Part shown: positions 1 through 9,044 of the stretch, one piece after another
Layout of the letters: each line of letters opens with the position of its first letter
Numbering within the stretch: position 1 is the stretch's first letter
Origin: Oerskovia paurometabola
Lineage (GTDB): Bacteria; Actinomycetota; Actinomycetes; Actinomycetales; Cellulomonadaceae
Reading direction: 5' to 3'
Assembly (NCBI RefSeq): GCF_016907365.1
Contig: NZ_JAFBBV010000001.1
Location: 3,286,001 to 3,350,000, forward strand
Length of the DNA stretch: 64,000 bases
Notes under the pieces: model-generated
Told to the model about the DNA's origin: nothing
What the model saw: the letters and a program-made list of their open reading frames with translations, nothing else
The model's database searches: none
Program-made: the position numbers and the translations under genes

Positions 1-903
1 GTCACCGGGGTACGCCTCGCGGCCCGGCGGGCGGCGGAGCAGCAGCGACACGGCACGGTAGGCCTCGGCCTGCTTCGACAGGTCGTCGAAGACGATCAGG
101 ACGTGCTTGCCGCCGTACATCCAGTGCTGGCCGATGGCCGAACCGGTGTAGGGGGCGAGGTACTTGAAGCCTGCCGGGTCGGACGCGGGAGCCGCGACGA
201 TCGTCGTGTACTCCAGGGCGCCGGCCTCTTCCAGCGCGCCGCGGACGGCGGCGATGGTCGAGCCCTTCTGGCCGATCGCGACGTAGATGCAGCGGACCTG
301 CTTGGTCGGGTCGCCGGTCTCCCAGTTCGCCTTCTGGTTGATGATCGTGTCGGTCGCGATCGCCGTCTTGCCGGTCTGGCGGTCACCGATGATCAGCTGG
401 CGCTGACCACGGCCCACGGGGATCATCGAGTCGATCGCCTTGAGGCCGGTCTGCAGCGGCTCGTGGACCGACTTGCGGTCCATGACGCCGGGGGCCTGCA
501 GCTCGAGGGCACGACGGCCCTCGGTCTCGATCTCGCCGAGGCCGTCGATCGGCTGACCCAGCGGGTCGACGACGCGACCCAGGTAGCCGTCACCGACGGG
601 GACCGAGAGGACCTCGCCCGTACGGCGGACCTCCTGGCCCTCCTCGATACCGGTGAACTCACCCAGGACGACGACACCGATCTGGCGAACGTCCAAGTTC
701 AGGGCAAGGCCGAGGGTGCCGTCCTCGAAGCGCAGCAGCTCGTTGGCCATTGCGCCCGGAAGGCCTTCCACCTGGGCGATGCCGTCAGCGGCGAGGGTGA
801 CGCGACCGACTTCCTCGGTCACCGCGCCCCCGGGCTCGTAGGACTTCACGAAGCTGTCCAGCGCGGCCCGAATCTCGTCGGGCCGGATCGTCAGCTCAGC
901 CAT
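1..903 (-). CDS. atpA: ATP synthase F1 subunit alpha (3' end beyond window)
   Basis: Alpha subunit of the F1 head of the proton-translocating ATP synthase; it forms the alpha3beta3 hexamer with AtpD on the cytoplasmic face of the membrane. The 301 codons present begin with [11 protein letters not shown] and include the N-terminal beta barrel and the start of the nucleotide-binding domain, with the Walker A motif GDRQTGKT near residue 173 and the conserved [15 protein letters not shown] stretch before it. The reading frame is still open at base 1, so roughly the last 240 residues lie outside the window. It is the last visible gene of the atpBEFHA operon and sits 134 bp after atpH, the second-largest gap in that operon after the 187 bp between atpI and atpB. 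Confidence 0.97.
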   Translation of the reverse strand, partial: MAELTIRPDEIRAALDSFVKSYEPGGAVTEEVGRVTLAADGIAQVEGLPGAMANELLRFEDGTLGLALNLDVRQIGVVVLGEFTGIEEGQEVRRTGEVLSVPVGDGYLGRVVDPLGQPIDGLGEIETEGRRALELQAPGVMDRKSVHEPLQTGLKAIDSMIPVGRGQRQLIIGDRQTGKTAIATDTIINQKANWETGDPTKQVRCIYVAIGQKGSTIAAVRGALEEAGALEYTTIVAAPASDPAGFKYLAPYTGSAIGQHWMYGGKHVLIVFDDLSKQAEAYRAVSLLLRRPPGREAYPGD

Positions 904-965
904 TGCTCTTCTCCTGTCGTGGCCACCCCGCGGTGTGCGGGAGCGGTCGAACGTTCTTGTCAGTT

Positions 966-1047
966 CGCCGGCTCGGGAGCCGGCGGGGTGTCGACGACAC
1001 CGGGGACCGCGAGGACCTCAGTGTTCGGGCGAACAGGTCAGCTGACC
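966..1047 (-). promoter_or_regulatory. Row of four small hairpins between atpH and atpA
   Basis: Read on either strand there are four consecutive dyads: a 9-bp stem at 966-985 (CGCCGGCTC and its complement), GGTGT/ACACC at 987-1001, GTTCG/CGAAC at 1023-1034, and the perfect 12-bp palindrome GGTCAGCTGACC at 1036-1047, which contains the atpH stop codon. Most junctions upstream in this operon overlap by 4 bp. A structured intercistronic stretch could stabilise or process the mRNA ahead of atpA; this role is inference. Confidence 0.45.
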
Positions 1048-1852
1048 AGTCGTCTGCGTGCGTCGACCAGGCGCGAGAGGACCGTCGAGTCGACGACGTC
1101 CGCTCCGACCTGGACGCGCAAGCCGCCGAGGACCTCGGGGTCCACGGTGACGTTGAGCTGGACTGCCCGGCCGTACGCGCGCTCGAGGAGCGCGGACAGA
1201 CGGTCCTGCTGTGCCTGGCTGAGCACCGTGCCCGACGTCACCGAGGCGACGAGGCGGCGGCGACGCCGTGCGGCGACGTCCCCGAGCCACACGAGGGTGG
1301 CGACGAAACGACGACCACGAGGTGCCACGGTCGCCCGCTCCGCGAGGAACTGGGTGACCGGGTCGACCTTGCCCGCGAGCAGCGCGTCGACGAACGCCTT
1401 GCGACGAGCGGGGTCGGTCGAGGTCTCCGTCAGCACGCGGCGAGCCTCACGCTCTCCGACGAGAGACCGCGTGATGCGGAACAGCTCGTCCTCGACGCGC
1501 ACGAGCGCGCCGCGGGCCTCGGCCGAGGCCAGGACCGCGTCGACGCCGAGGTGCTCGACGGCGTCGGCGATGTCGCCGTCGTGCGCCCAGCGGTCCCGGG
1601 CGAGCCCGGAGACCAGGTCGACGACACGACCGTCGAAGCCCTCGCGCAGCAGGTCGGCCGCGAGGGCCGCCTTGTCCTCGCCGGACCGCGACGGGTCCGC
1701 GAGAGCACGGCGCAGGGGCACGGAGCCGTCGAGCGCCGCTGCCACCGTGAGGAGCTGCTCGCCCAGGGCGAAAGCTCCTTCACCGGCCGCACGCAGCACC
1801 GGCTCGAAGCGCTCCTGTGCCTGCTCGAGAGAGGCTCCGCTCGTCCCGCGCA

Positions 1853-1853
<1 letters not shown>
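1038..1853 (-). CDS. atpH: ATP synthase F1 subunit delta
   Basis: Delta (OSCP-type) subunit that joins the F1 head to the peripheral stalk. At 271 residues it is longer than the roughly 180-residue proteobacterial form, a length typical of actinobacterial delta subunits; mycobacteria go further and fuse a b-type segment to delta. The C-terminal part carries the conserved stretch around VTVDPEVLGGLRVQVGADVV. The ATG start overlaps the atpF stop as ATGA, so translation is probably coupled, in keeping with one copy of delta per two b subunits. No membrane segment is visible. Confidence 0.96.
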
Positions 1854-2739
<886 letters not shown>

Positions 2740-2789
2740 TCAGGGTCGGTTCCGGGACCGAGGGCCCGGGACCAGGTACGTGGTGCGGG

Positions 2790-3680
2790 TCAGTGCTCTT
2801 CCTCGATCGACATGTTGATGTAGACCGTGGCGAGGAGCGCGAAGATGTACGCCTGCAGGCCCGCGACGAACACCTCGAAGAGGGTGATCGCGATGCCGCC
2901 TGCGAGAGTCAGCGCGCTGATCGCCTTGAGGGCCGGCGCTGCCTCGAGGAGCAGGAAGTTCGTGGCGGCGAAGCACAGGACCAGCATGATGTGGCCCGCG
3001 ACCATGTTCGCCGTGAGTCGGATGACCAGCGAGGCCGGGCGGATGATCAGGAGCTGGAGCAGCTCGATCGGCGCCAGGATGAAGTAGATCGGGAACGGCA
3101 CTCCCGGGGGGAACAGGTTCGCCCGGATGTAGCCCCAGAGGCCGTGCTGCCGGATGCCCGCGGCCCAGTAGGCCACGAAGACCCACAGCGCCAGGAGGAT
3201 CGCCACACCGGCGACCGAGGTGCCCGCGAGGTTGAGCCCCGGCACCACGCCGGTCAGGTTGAAGGCGAGGATCGTCACGAAGATCGTCGTGATCATGGGC
3301 ACGTAGCGGCGAGCCCGCTCGGTCCCCATGATCTCCTCGACGATGTTCACCCGAGCGAAGTCGAGGACCATCTCGACGCCGTTCTGGAACCGGCCGGGGA
3401 CGAGCTTGGCTCGCCGCGCCGCGATCACGAAGATCGTCAGGATCACGATCGTGGCGATCACTCGGATGAGCTGCAGCCGGTTGAACTCGAACGGGGTGCC
3501 GGCGAAGAAGATGGCGTCGGGGAAGAACTCACCGATCGTCGGCGCGTGAAAGCCGCCTTCGCCTTCTGCTGCGGCAACGAAGGGAGAGGGGGTCGCGAGC
3601 GTGAACAGGGTGGACTCCCGGTGGTCGTCGGTCGCCGAGGCCGTGCGCTCGATGGGCACGCCGTCGGACCAGGCCTTCAT
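2790..3680 (-). CDS. atpB: ATP synthase F0 subunit a
   Basis: Integral membrane stator subunit that forms the proton half-channels against the c ring. The 296-residue protein has five to six hydrophobic helices, and the essential arginine lies in the conserved helix SLVIRLTANMVAGH (about residues 215-228). The start shown gives an extended N-terminal region (about 60 residues before the first helix) resembling other actinobacterial a subunits. It is the first structural gene after the atpI-like gene, separated by 187 bp that holds only a 14-bp palindrome (TGGCGGGCCCGCCA, 3843-3856). Confidence 0.96.
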   Translation of the reverse strand: MKAWSDGVPIERTASATDDHRESTLFTLATPSPFVAAAEGEGGFHAPTIGEFFPDAIFFAGTPFEFNRLQLIRVIATIVILTIFVIAARRAKLVPGRFQNGVEMVLDFARVNIVEEIMGTERARRYVPMITTIFVTILAFNLTGVVPGLNLAGTSVAGVAILLALWVFVAYWAAGIRQHGLWGYIRANLFPPGVPFPIYFILAPIELLQLLIIRPASLVIRLTANMVAGHIMLVLCFAATNFLLLEAAPALKAISALTLAGGIAITLFEVFVAGLQAYIFALLATVYINMSIEEEH

Positions 3681-3867
3681 GGATTCGCCGATAGCCTAAC
3701 GCATGTTCAGACCTTCACAGGTCACGGGTCCGCGCCGACGGCGAGGTCGAGGGATATGATGCCCCGGCTCGCCGTCGGGCCACCGTGCACCGGCGCGCAC
3801 GTGGGCGCCGCGACCGCCGGACCGCCGGCTGCGGTGCGCCCTTGGCGGGCCCGCCAGGACGCGGGGG

Positions 3868-4383
3868 TCAGGCCTTCGGCGTGACGTACGGGATGCGGCC
3901 GCGGTCGACCGCCCGGTAGTCGAGGAGCGCCGAGCCGATGACCCCGACGAGCAGGACCACGGCGAAGACGATCCGGTCGTAGAACTCGTAGTTGCGCAGC
4001 ACGGCCAGCACGATCCCGAGCAGGACGATCTTGACGAGCCAGCTCCCCAGCACGACAGCCGCCGTGGTGGTCGGCGTCGAGCGCGCGGTGCGCGCCATCG
4101 CGACGATCGTCGTGCCGGAGAACACGAGGGCGATCCCGACGCCCATGAGGGCGCCCCAGACCCCCGCGGTGCCTGCCAGGAGCGCCCCCAGCCCCACACC
4201 CAGGACCAGGAGTCCGCCGAGCAGCAGCAGGGTGTCGCGCAGCGCGGTCCGGAACACTGCACTGACCGCGTCCCCGACGGCGTCCGCCGAGACCGGGGAG
4301 CTGTCCGCCGTGGGCGGCACCGACGCGCTGGAGACCGGCTCGCGCGTCGGCTCGTCGGGAGTCTGCGGTGCGGGGGTCGTCAT
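3868..4383 (-). CDS. AtpI-like four-helix membrane protein
   Basis: A 171-residue protein with a disordered Pro/Thr/Ser-rich N-terminus (about 55 residues) followed by four predicted membrane helices. This size and topology, and its place directly upstream of atpB, match the ATP synthase protein I position (Rv1303 in Mycobacterium). AtpI homologues elsewhere assist c-ring assembly or magnesium supply; that function is carried over by position, not shown by motifs. The ATG overlaps the wecA stop (ATGA), which fixes the start even though the frame stays open far upstream inside wecA. Confidence 0.75.
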   Translation of the reverse strand: MTTPAPQTPDEPTREPVSSASVPPTADSSPVSADAVGDAVSAVFRTALRDTLLLLGGLLVLGVGLGALLAGTAGVWGALMGVGIALVFSGTTIVAMARTARSTPTTTAAVVLGSWLVKIVLLGIVLAVLRNYEFYDRIVFAVVLLVGVIGSALLDYRAVDRGRIPYVTPKA

Positions 4384-5639
4384 CAGGAGTGTCCTTCGGG
4401 GTGGGCGCGGTGCGCATCGGTGGGTGCTTCGGGGGTGGTCGGCGCCGGGGCGGGGACGACCTGCGAGGCCCCGCTCGCCGCCGCGACGCGTCGGGGCGGC
4501 AGCGCGGACGGGATGCCCTCGGGCGCGGTGACGGCGTCGTCGTCGAGGAACCTGCTGCGGGTGCGCAGCGGGCCGAGCGTGAGGATCGCCGCCACGACGA
4601 CGGCCACGACGAGCCCGATCGCGACGTTCTCCGCGGGCCATCGCACGAGCGCGACCGCGCCGAACGCGAAGACCGCGGTCCACACGTACATGATGATCAC
4701 GGCGCGGCGGTGCGAGTGGCCGAGCGTCAGGAGCCGGTGGTGCAGGTGGAGCCGGTCCGGGTGGAAGGGCGACTTGCCCGTACCGACCCTGCGAACCACC
4801 GCGAGGACCATGTCGAGCAGCGGGAGCAGGATCACCGCGAGCGGCAGCAGGATGGGGATGAGCTCGCGCTGGCGGCTCGGGTCCGAGGCCATGCCGGTGT
4901 CGATGCTCCCGGTGACCACGATCACCGCGGAGCCGAGCACGAGACCGAGCACCATCGAGCCCGAGTCGCCCATGAAGATCCGGGCGGGGTGGAAGTTGTG
5001 CGGCAGGAACCCCAGACAGATGCCGACGAGGGCCGCCATGATCATGGTCGCCAGGCTCGAGTAGTCCGTAGGGCTCGCCACGGTCGTCAGGCTGTACGTG
5101 TAGACGAAGTAGGCGCCGCCGCCGATCGCGATGAGGCCCGCGGCGAGCCCGTCGAGGCCGTCGACGAAGTTCACGGCGTTCATCGCGACCACGATGACGA
5201 GCACGGTGACGATGAGCGAGAGACGCGACGAGCCGATCACGAGCCCGTTGATGGGGAAGGTCACGAGCTGCACGCCCTGCCAGGCGACGAACAGGGCCGC
5301 GAGGACCTGACCGGCGAGCTTCGTCATCCAGTCGAGGTCCCAGATGTCGTCCGCGACGCCCAGGAAGCAGACGATGAGCGCGCCCCCGACGATCGCCCAC
5401 GCCCGGTCGTCGATCTGGAAGACCCCGTCGAGGAAGGGCATCTGCGACGCGAACGTCACCGCCACGACCAGGCCCGCGGTCATCGCGAGCCCGCCCAGGC
5501 GGGCCGTGGGGATGGTGTGCACGTCACGGTCACGGACCGCGGTGATCGCTCCGGTCCTCGCCGCCACCCAGTACGCGAGCGGGGTGAGGAGGTAGGTGAC
5601 CGCCGCTGCGATCAGCAGGACGAGCAGATAGACCCTCAC
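4383..5639 (-). CDS. wecA: Polyprenyl-phosphate GlcNAc-1-phosphate transferase (WecA/TagO family)
   Basis: Membrane enzyme that transfers GlcNAc-1-phosphate from UDP-GlcNAc to polyprenyl phosphate, the first lipid-linked step of arabinogalactan, teichoic-acid or other wall-glycan synthesis. The 418-residue protein has about ten membrane helices and the family signatures in order: the Mg-binding DD pair (97-98), NAVNFVDGLDG (154-164), MGDSGS (223-228) and HLHHRL (298-303). The C-terminal tail of about 70 residues is variable. It starts with GTG overlapping the tsaC stop. Which glycan it serves here cannot be read from the sequence; MraY itself is unlikely because no mur genes are nearby. Confidence 0.93.
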   Translation of the reverse strand: MRVYLLVLLIAAAVTYLLTPLAYWVAARTGAITAVRDRDVHTIPTARLGGLAMTAGLVVAVTFASQMPFLDGVFQIDDRAWAIVGGALIVCFLGVADDIWDLDWMTKLAGQVLAALFVAWQGVQLVTFPINGLVIGSSRLSLIVTVLVIVVAMNAVNFVDGLDGLAAGLIAIGGGAYFVYTYSLTTVASPTDYSSLATMIMAALVGICLGFLPHNFHPARIFMGDSGSMVLGLVLGSAVIVVTGSIDTGMASDPSRQRELIPILLPLAVILLPLLDMVLAVVRRVGTGKSPFHPDRLHLHHRLLTLGHSHRRAVIIMYVWTAVFAFGAVALVRWPAENVAIGLVVAVVVAAILTLGPLRTRSRFLDDDAVTAPEGIPSALPPRRVAAASGASQVVPAPAPTTPEAPTDAHRAHPEGHS

Positions 5640-6391
5640 CCGTCGTTCGCCTCCGGGCCGCTCGTCGTCACGGTCTCCTCGGACGGCACGGTCTCCTCGG
5701 ACGGCACGGTCTCCTCGGACGGGTCGTCCACGTTCTCGGCCGGCTCCTCCCCGATCCCCAGGACCGGCGCGACCTCACGCAGGCGCTCGAGCGAGACGGC
5801 GCCCTCGCGTACGACCCGCAGGTGCGGCCCGGTCGCGTCGACGATGGTCGAGGCCACTCCCCCGGGCGCGGTGCCGCCGTCCAGGTACACCGCGACCGAC
5901 TCCCTGAGCTGTACCTGGGCGTCGGCGACCTCGAGCGCGGCGGGCAGACCGGTGGAGTTGGCGCTCGAGACCGCGAGCGGTCCCGTGCGGCGCAGCAGGG
6001 CGAGCGCGGCCGGGTGGTCGGGCATGCGCAGCGCGACGGTCCCGTGCGTCTCGCCGAGGTCCCACGCGAGCGAGGGCTGGGCGGTCAGGATGATGGTGAA
6101 CCCGCCGGGCCAGAACGCCTCGACGAGCGCGCGCGCGTCGTCGGGCACGTCGGTCGCGAGCCCGTCGAGGGTCCGCAGGTCGGGGACCAGGACGGGCGGC
6201 GGCATCTGCCGACCGCGTCCCTTCGCGGCCAGGAGGGCTGTGACGGCCTCGGCGTCGAACGCGTCGGCCCCGATCCCGTAGACCGTGTCGGTCGGCAGGA
6301 CCACGAGGCCGCCTCGCGAGACGGCGTTCACCGCCTCGTCGATCGACGGTCCCCAGGTGTTCGGGTCGGTGACGGGGTGCACAGAGCTCAC
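5636..6391 (-). CDS. tsaC: L-threonylcarbamoyladenylate synthase (Sua5/YrdC)
   Basis: Makes threonylcarbamoyl-AMP from threonine, bicarbonate and ATP, the donor for t6A at position 37 of tRNAs reading ANN codons. The YrdC core is clear from GGLVVLPTDTVYGIG, the KGRGRQMPPPVLV segment (normally KxR...KP), the SSANSTGLPA motif and the closing VREGAVS. A GTG start at 6391 fits the N-terminus of the family; the open frame continues upstream inside prmC. The C-terminus has an acidic tail of three PSEETV-type repeats that is not part of the fold. It sits between prmC and wecA as in Mycobacterium (Rv1301). Confidence 0.93.
   Translation of the reverse strand: MSSVHPVTDPNTWGPSIDEAVNAVSRGGLVVLPTDTVYGIGADAFDAEAVTALLAAKGRGRQMPPPVLVPDLRTLDGLATDVPDDARALVEAFWPGGFTIILTAQPSLAWDLGETHGTVALRMPDHPAALALLRRTGPLAVSSANSTGLPAALEVADAQVQLRESVAVYLDGGTAPGGVASTIVDATGPHLRVVREGAVSLERLREVAPVLGIGEEPAENVDDPSEETVPSEETVPSEETVTTSGPEANDG
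5669..5722. repeat. Three perfect 18-bp tandem copies in the tsaC tail
   Basis: The unit CACGGTCTCCTCGGACGG occurs three times without a mismatch. It is in frame and encodes a repeated PSEETV block near the TsaC C-terminus. Perfect identity at the DNA level points to recent slippage expansion, so copy number may vary between strains. Confidence 0.85.
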
Positions 6392-6396
6392 GCTTC

Positions 6397-7422
6397 TCAG
6401 TCTTCCATGTCCGAAGGGTCCCCTGGTGCGGGGTCTGGCTCGCTCGTCGCCCGCGAGCGCCGGGCCACGACCATACGCGGTCGGCCCGTGAGGTCCTCGA
6501 CGGTCCGGACGTCCTCGAAACCGCCGACCGCGGCCACCATGTCGCGCGCGGGCCGCGCCTGGACCTCTGCGTGCTCCATGACGTAGAGGCCGCCGGGGGC
6601 CAGGAGCCGGGCCGCGGCGCGGGTCACGCCGCGCGGCACCTCGAGGCCGTCTTCGCCGAGCCCGTAGAGCGCGACCTGCGGGTCGTGCAGCGCGACCTCG
6701 GGGTCGCGCGGGACCGCGTCGGGCGGCACGTAGGGCGGGTTCGAGACGACGACGTCGCACGTCCCGTCGAGCTCGGCGAGCGCGGTCCGCGCGTCCCCCC
6801 GGACCAGGTGCACGACGGCGCCGCTCGCCTCGTGCGTCCGGGCGACGTTGCGCTCGGCCCACGCGTGCGCGTCGCGGTCCAGCTCGACCGCGTGCACACG
6901 GGCACCCGGGACCTCGGTCGCGACGGCCAGGGCGATCGCGCCCGACCCCGTGCACAGGTCGACGACGAGGGGCGCCTGCGAGCCCCGGGCGACGACACCG
7001 AGCGACTCGTCGATCGCGACCTGCGCGACCTGCTCGGTCTCGGGACGCGGCACGAACACCCCTGGCCCCACGACCAGGTCCAGGTGCCTGAAGGGGGCCG
7101 TCCCCGTGAGGTGCTGGAGCGGCACGCGACGGGCACGGGCGTCGAGCAGCCCGGCGAGGCCGTCGAGCACGTCCTCGGTGGTGGGCGTCCCGTCGGGCAG
7201 CAGGGAAGACACGGGACGTCCCAGGACGGCCGCCGAGACGACCCGCTCGCGCGGCACGCCCGCGGCGTGCGCGAGCAGCAGCTCGGCGTCGACGCGGGGC
7301 GTGTCGATCCCGGCCCGTGCGAGGCGGGCCGCCGCCTCGCGCACGAGGCGAGAGACGTCGTCGGGCAGGGACGACGTGGGGTCCTGCCCCGGCCGCACCG
7401 CCGGGACCTGCGGCGACGTCAC
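6397..7422 (-). CDS. prmC: Peptide chain release factor N5-glutamine methyltransferase
   Basis: SAM-dependent methylase that modifies the glutamine of the GGQ motif in release factors. An N-terminal helical domain that binds the release factor (about 20-110) is followed by the methyltransferase domain, with the SAM motif DLCTGSGA (155-162) and the diagnostic NPPY (228-231) that binds the target glutamine. At 341 residues it is a little longer than the E. coli enzyme (277). Its GTG start overlaps the prfA stop, so enzyme and substrate are coupled in translation. The five-base gap to tsaC suggests continued co-transcription. Confidence 0.95.
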   Translation of the reverse strand: MTSPQVPAVRPGQDPTSSLPDDVSRLVREAAARLARAGIDTPRVDAELLLAHAAGVPRERVVSAAVLGRPVSSLLPDGTPTTEDVLDGLAGLLDARARRVPLQHLTGTAPFRHLDLVVGPGVFVPRPETEQVAQVAIDESLGVVARGSQAPLVVDLCTGSGAIALAVATEVPGARVHAVELDRDAHAWAERNVARTHEASGAVVHLVRGDARTALAELDGTCDVVVSNPPYVPPDAVPRDPEVALHDPQVALYGLGEDGLEVPRGVTRAAARLLAPGGLYVMEHAEVQARPARDMVAAVGGFEDVRTVEDLTGRPRMVVARRSRATSEPDPAPGDPSDMED

Positions 7423-8519
7423 GACGCCGCGGCGGCGAGGCGCGCCGCCTCGTCGGCGTCGATCGCCGAGCGGATGACCGGCTCGAGGTCACCGTCGAGG
7501 ACCTGGTCCAGGTTGTACGCCTTGTAGCCCGTGCGGTGGTCCGCGATCCGGTTCTCCGGGTAGTTGTACGTCCGGATGCGCTCGGAACGGTCCACGGTGC
7601 GCACCTGCGAGCGGCGCAGGTCGTTCGCGGCCGCCGCCTCCTCCTCCTGGCGCGCGGCCAGGAGCCGGGCGCGCAGCACGCGCATGGCCTGCTCGCGGTT
7701 CTGGAGCTGGGACTTCTCGTTCTGCATCGAGACCGTGATCCCCGTGGGCAGGTGCGTGATGCGCACCGCCGAGTCCGTCGTGTTGACCGACTGGCCGCCC
7801 GGGCCCGAGGACCGGTAGACGTCGATGCGCAGGTCGTTCTGGTCGATCTCGATCTCTCCCGCGTCCTCGACCTCGGGGAACACGAGCACGCCCGCGGCCG
7901 AGGTGTGGATACGGCCCTGCGACTCGGTCACGGGCACGCGCTGGACACGGTGCACGCCGCCCTCGTACTTGAGGTTGGCCCATACCCCGTCAGCAGGGTC
8001 CGAGGGGCCGGATCGAGCCTTCACCGCGACCTGGACGTCCTTGTAGCCGCCGAGGTCCGAGTCCGTGGCCTCGATGACCTCGGTCTTCCAGCCGCGGCGC
8101 TCGGCGTAGCGCAGGTACATGCGCAGCAGGTCGCCCGCGAACAGCGCGGACTCCTCGCCGCCCTCGCCCGCCTTGATCTCGAGGATCACGTCGCGCCCGT
8201 CGTCGGGGTCGCGCGGCACGAGGACCCGGCGCAGCTTCTCGGTCGCGGCCGCGGCCGCCTCCTGGAGCGCGGGGAGCTCGGCGGCGAATTCTGCGGTGTC
8301 CTCCCCTGAGCCCTCGATGAGCTCTGTCGCGGCCTCGACGTCGTCGGTCGCGTCGCGCCACGCGCGATAGGCCGCGACGACCTGGCCCAGCTCGGCGTAG
8401 CGGCGCCCGAGCGTGCGCGCCCGGCCGGCGTCCGCGTGGACCGCGGGGTCGGCGAGCAGCGTCTCGATCTCGGCGTGCTCGGCGAGCAGGTGTTCGACGG
8501 CGGCGAAGGACTCGGTCAC
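7419..8519 (-). CDS. prfA: Peptide chain release factor 1
   Basis: Class I release factor that reads UAA and UAG. The 366-residue protein carries the anticodon-like tripeptide PVT in RVPVTES (196-198), which marks RF1 rather than RF2 (SPF), and the peptidyl-tRNA hydrolysis motif GGQ in [10 protein letters not shown] (241-243). The N-terminal coiled-coil domain and the basic C-terminal region are complete. It starts with GTG. It lies 156 bp after rpmE, a gap that contains a long inverted repeat, so it may have some independent expression. Confidence 0.97.
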   Translation of the reverse strand: MTESFAAVEHLLAEHAEIETLLADPAVHADAGRARTLGRRYAELGQVVAAYRAWRDATDDVEAATELIEGSGEDTAEFAAELPALQEAAAAATEKLRRVLVPRDPDDGRDVILEIKAGEGGEESALFAGDLLRMYLRYAERRGWKTEVIEATDSDLGGYKDVQVAVKARSGPSDPADGVWANLKYEGGVHRVQRVPVTESQGRIHTSAAGVLVFPEVEDAGEIEIDQNDLRIDVYRSSGPGGQSVNTTDSAVRITHLPTGITVSMQNEKSQLQNREQAMRVLRARLLAARQEEEAAAANDLRRSQVRTVDRSERIRTYNYPENRIADHRTGYKAYNLDQVLDGDLEPVIRSAIDADEAARLAAAAS

Positions 8520-8599
8520 GAGGGTGTCCTGACGAGAGGGGTGGTTAGGGCTGTGTGGTCGGGCGCTCGGTCCGGCGCGCTCGCGCCGGGAAAGACGAC

Positions 8600-8666
8600 A
8601 GCGCCGGTGGAACGGGCACGCCGCCTGCCCCTGGAGAGGTTGACGGACGCCCGGACCACCGGCGCT
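8600..8666 (-). terminator. Possible rpmE-distal hairpin
   Basis: Perfect 11-bp arms (AGCGCCGGTGG at 8600-8610 and its complement at 8656-8666) flank a 45-base loop in the gap between the rpmE stop and the prfA start. No T-run follows on the minus strand, so it may only attenuate or stabilise the rpmE message. Low confidence as a true terminator. Confidence 0.35.
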
Positions 8667-8675
8667 GGAGAGTCG

Positions 8676-8894
8676 CTACTTGTCGGCGGCCTTCTTGCCG
8701 TAACGAGCCTCGAAGCGGGCCACGCGGCCACCGGTGTCGAGGATCTTCTGCTTGCCCGTGTAGAACGGGTGGCAGGCCGAGCAGACGTCGGACGAGATGC
8801 GTCCGGACTTCTCGGTGCTGCGCGTGACGAACGTGGAACCGCAGGTGCAGGTCACCTCGGTCAGGACGTACTCGGGGTGGATCTCAGCCTTCAC
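8676..8894 (-). CDS. rpmE: 50S ribosomal protein L31, zinc-binding type
   Basis: Large-subunit protein bL31, 72 residues. Four cysteines (16, 18, 38, 41, in CTC and CSAC contexts) make this the zinc-containing C+ form; actinobacteria often keep a zinc-free paralogue under Zur control elsewhere. The start is the GTG at 8894, preceded by a strong GAGGAG ribosome site 6-8 bases upstream; an in-frame start 24 codons earlier gives a Pro/Ser-rich extension unlike L31 and is rejected. It sits between rho and prfA as in Mycobacterium (Rv1298). Confidence 0.97.
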   Translation of the reverse strand: MKAEIHPEYVLTEVTCTCGSTFVTRSTEKSGRISSDVCSACHPFYTGKQKILDTGGRVARFEARYGKKAADK

Positions 8895-9004
8895 AGGACT
8901 CTCCTCAGTGGGTTGCCCCCGGGTCGCCTGCGGACAGCAGCCGTGAACCGGGGACGGGGAAACCAACAGGACATTGTGCCAGACGCGTCCGGCACACGGA
9001 AAAT

Positions 9005-9039
9005 CCGTGGGCCGCTCTCTCGGGGCGAGCGGCCCACGG
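9005..9039 (-). terminator. Intrinsic terminator of rho
   Basis: A perfect 13-bp GC-rich stem with a 9-base loop lies 6 bases after the rho stop codon. On the minus strand it is followed by ATTTTCC, a short U-tract, so it has the full form of an intrinsic terminator. It separates rho from rpmE. Confidence 0.75.
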
Positions 9040-9044
9040 GCGCA

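Noticed and set aside
4368..6281. 637-codon plus-strand frame opposite wecA/tsaC
   Set aside because: His/Asp/Arg-rich shadow of two well-supported genes.
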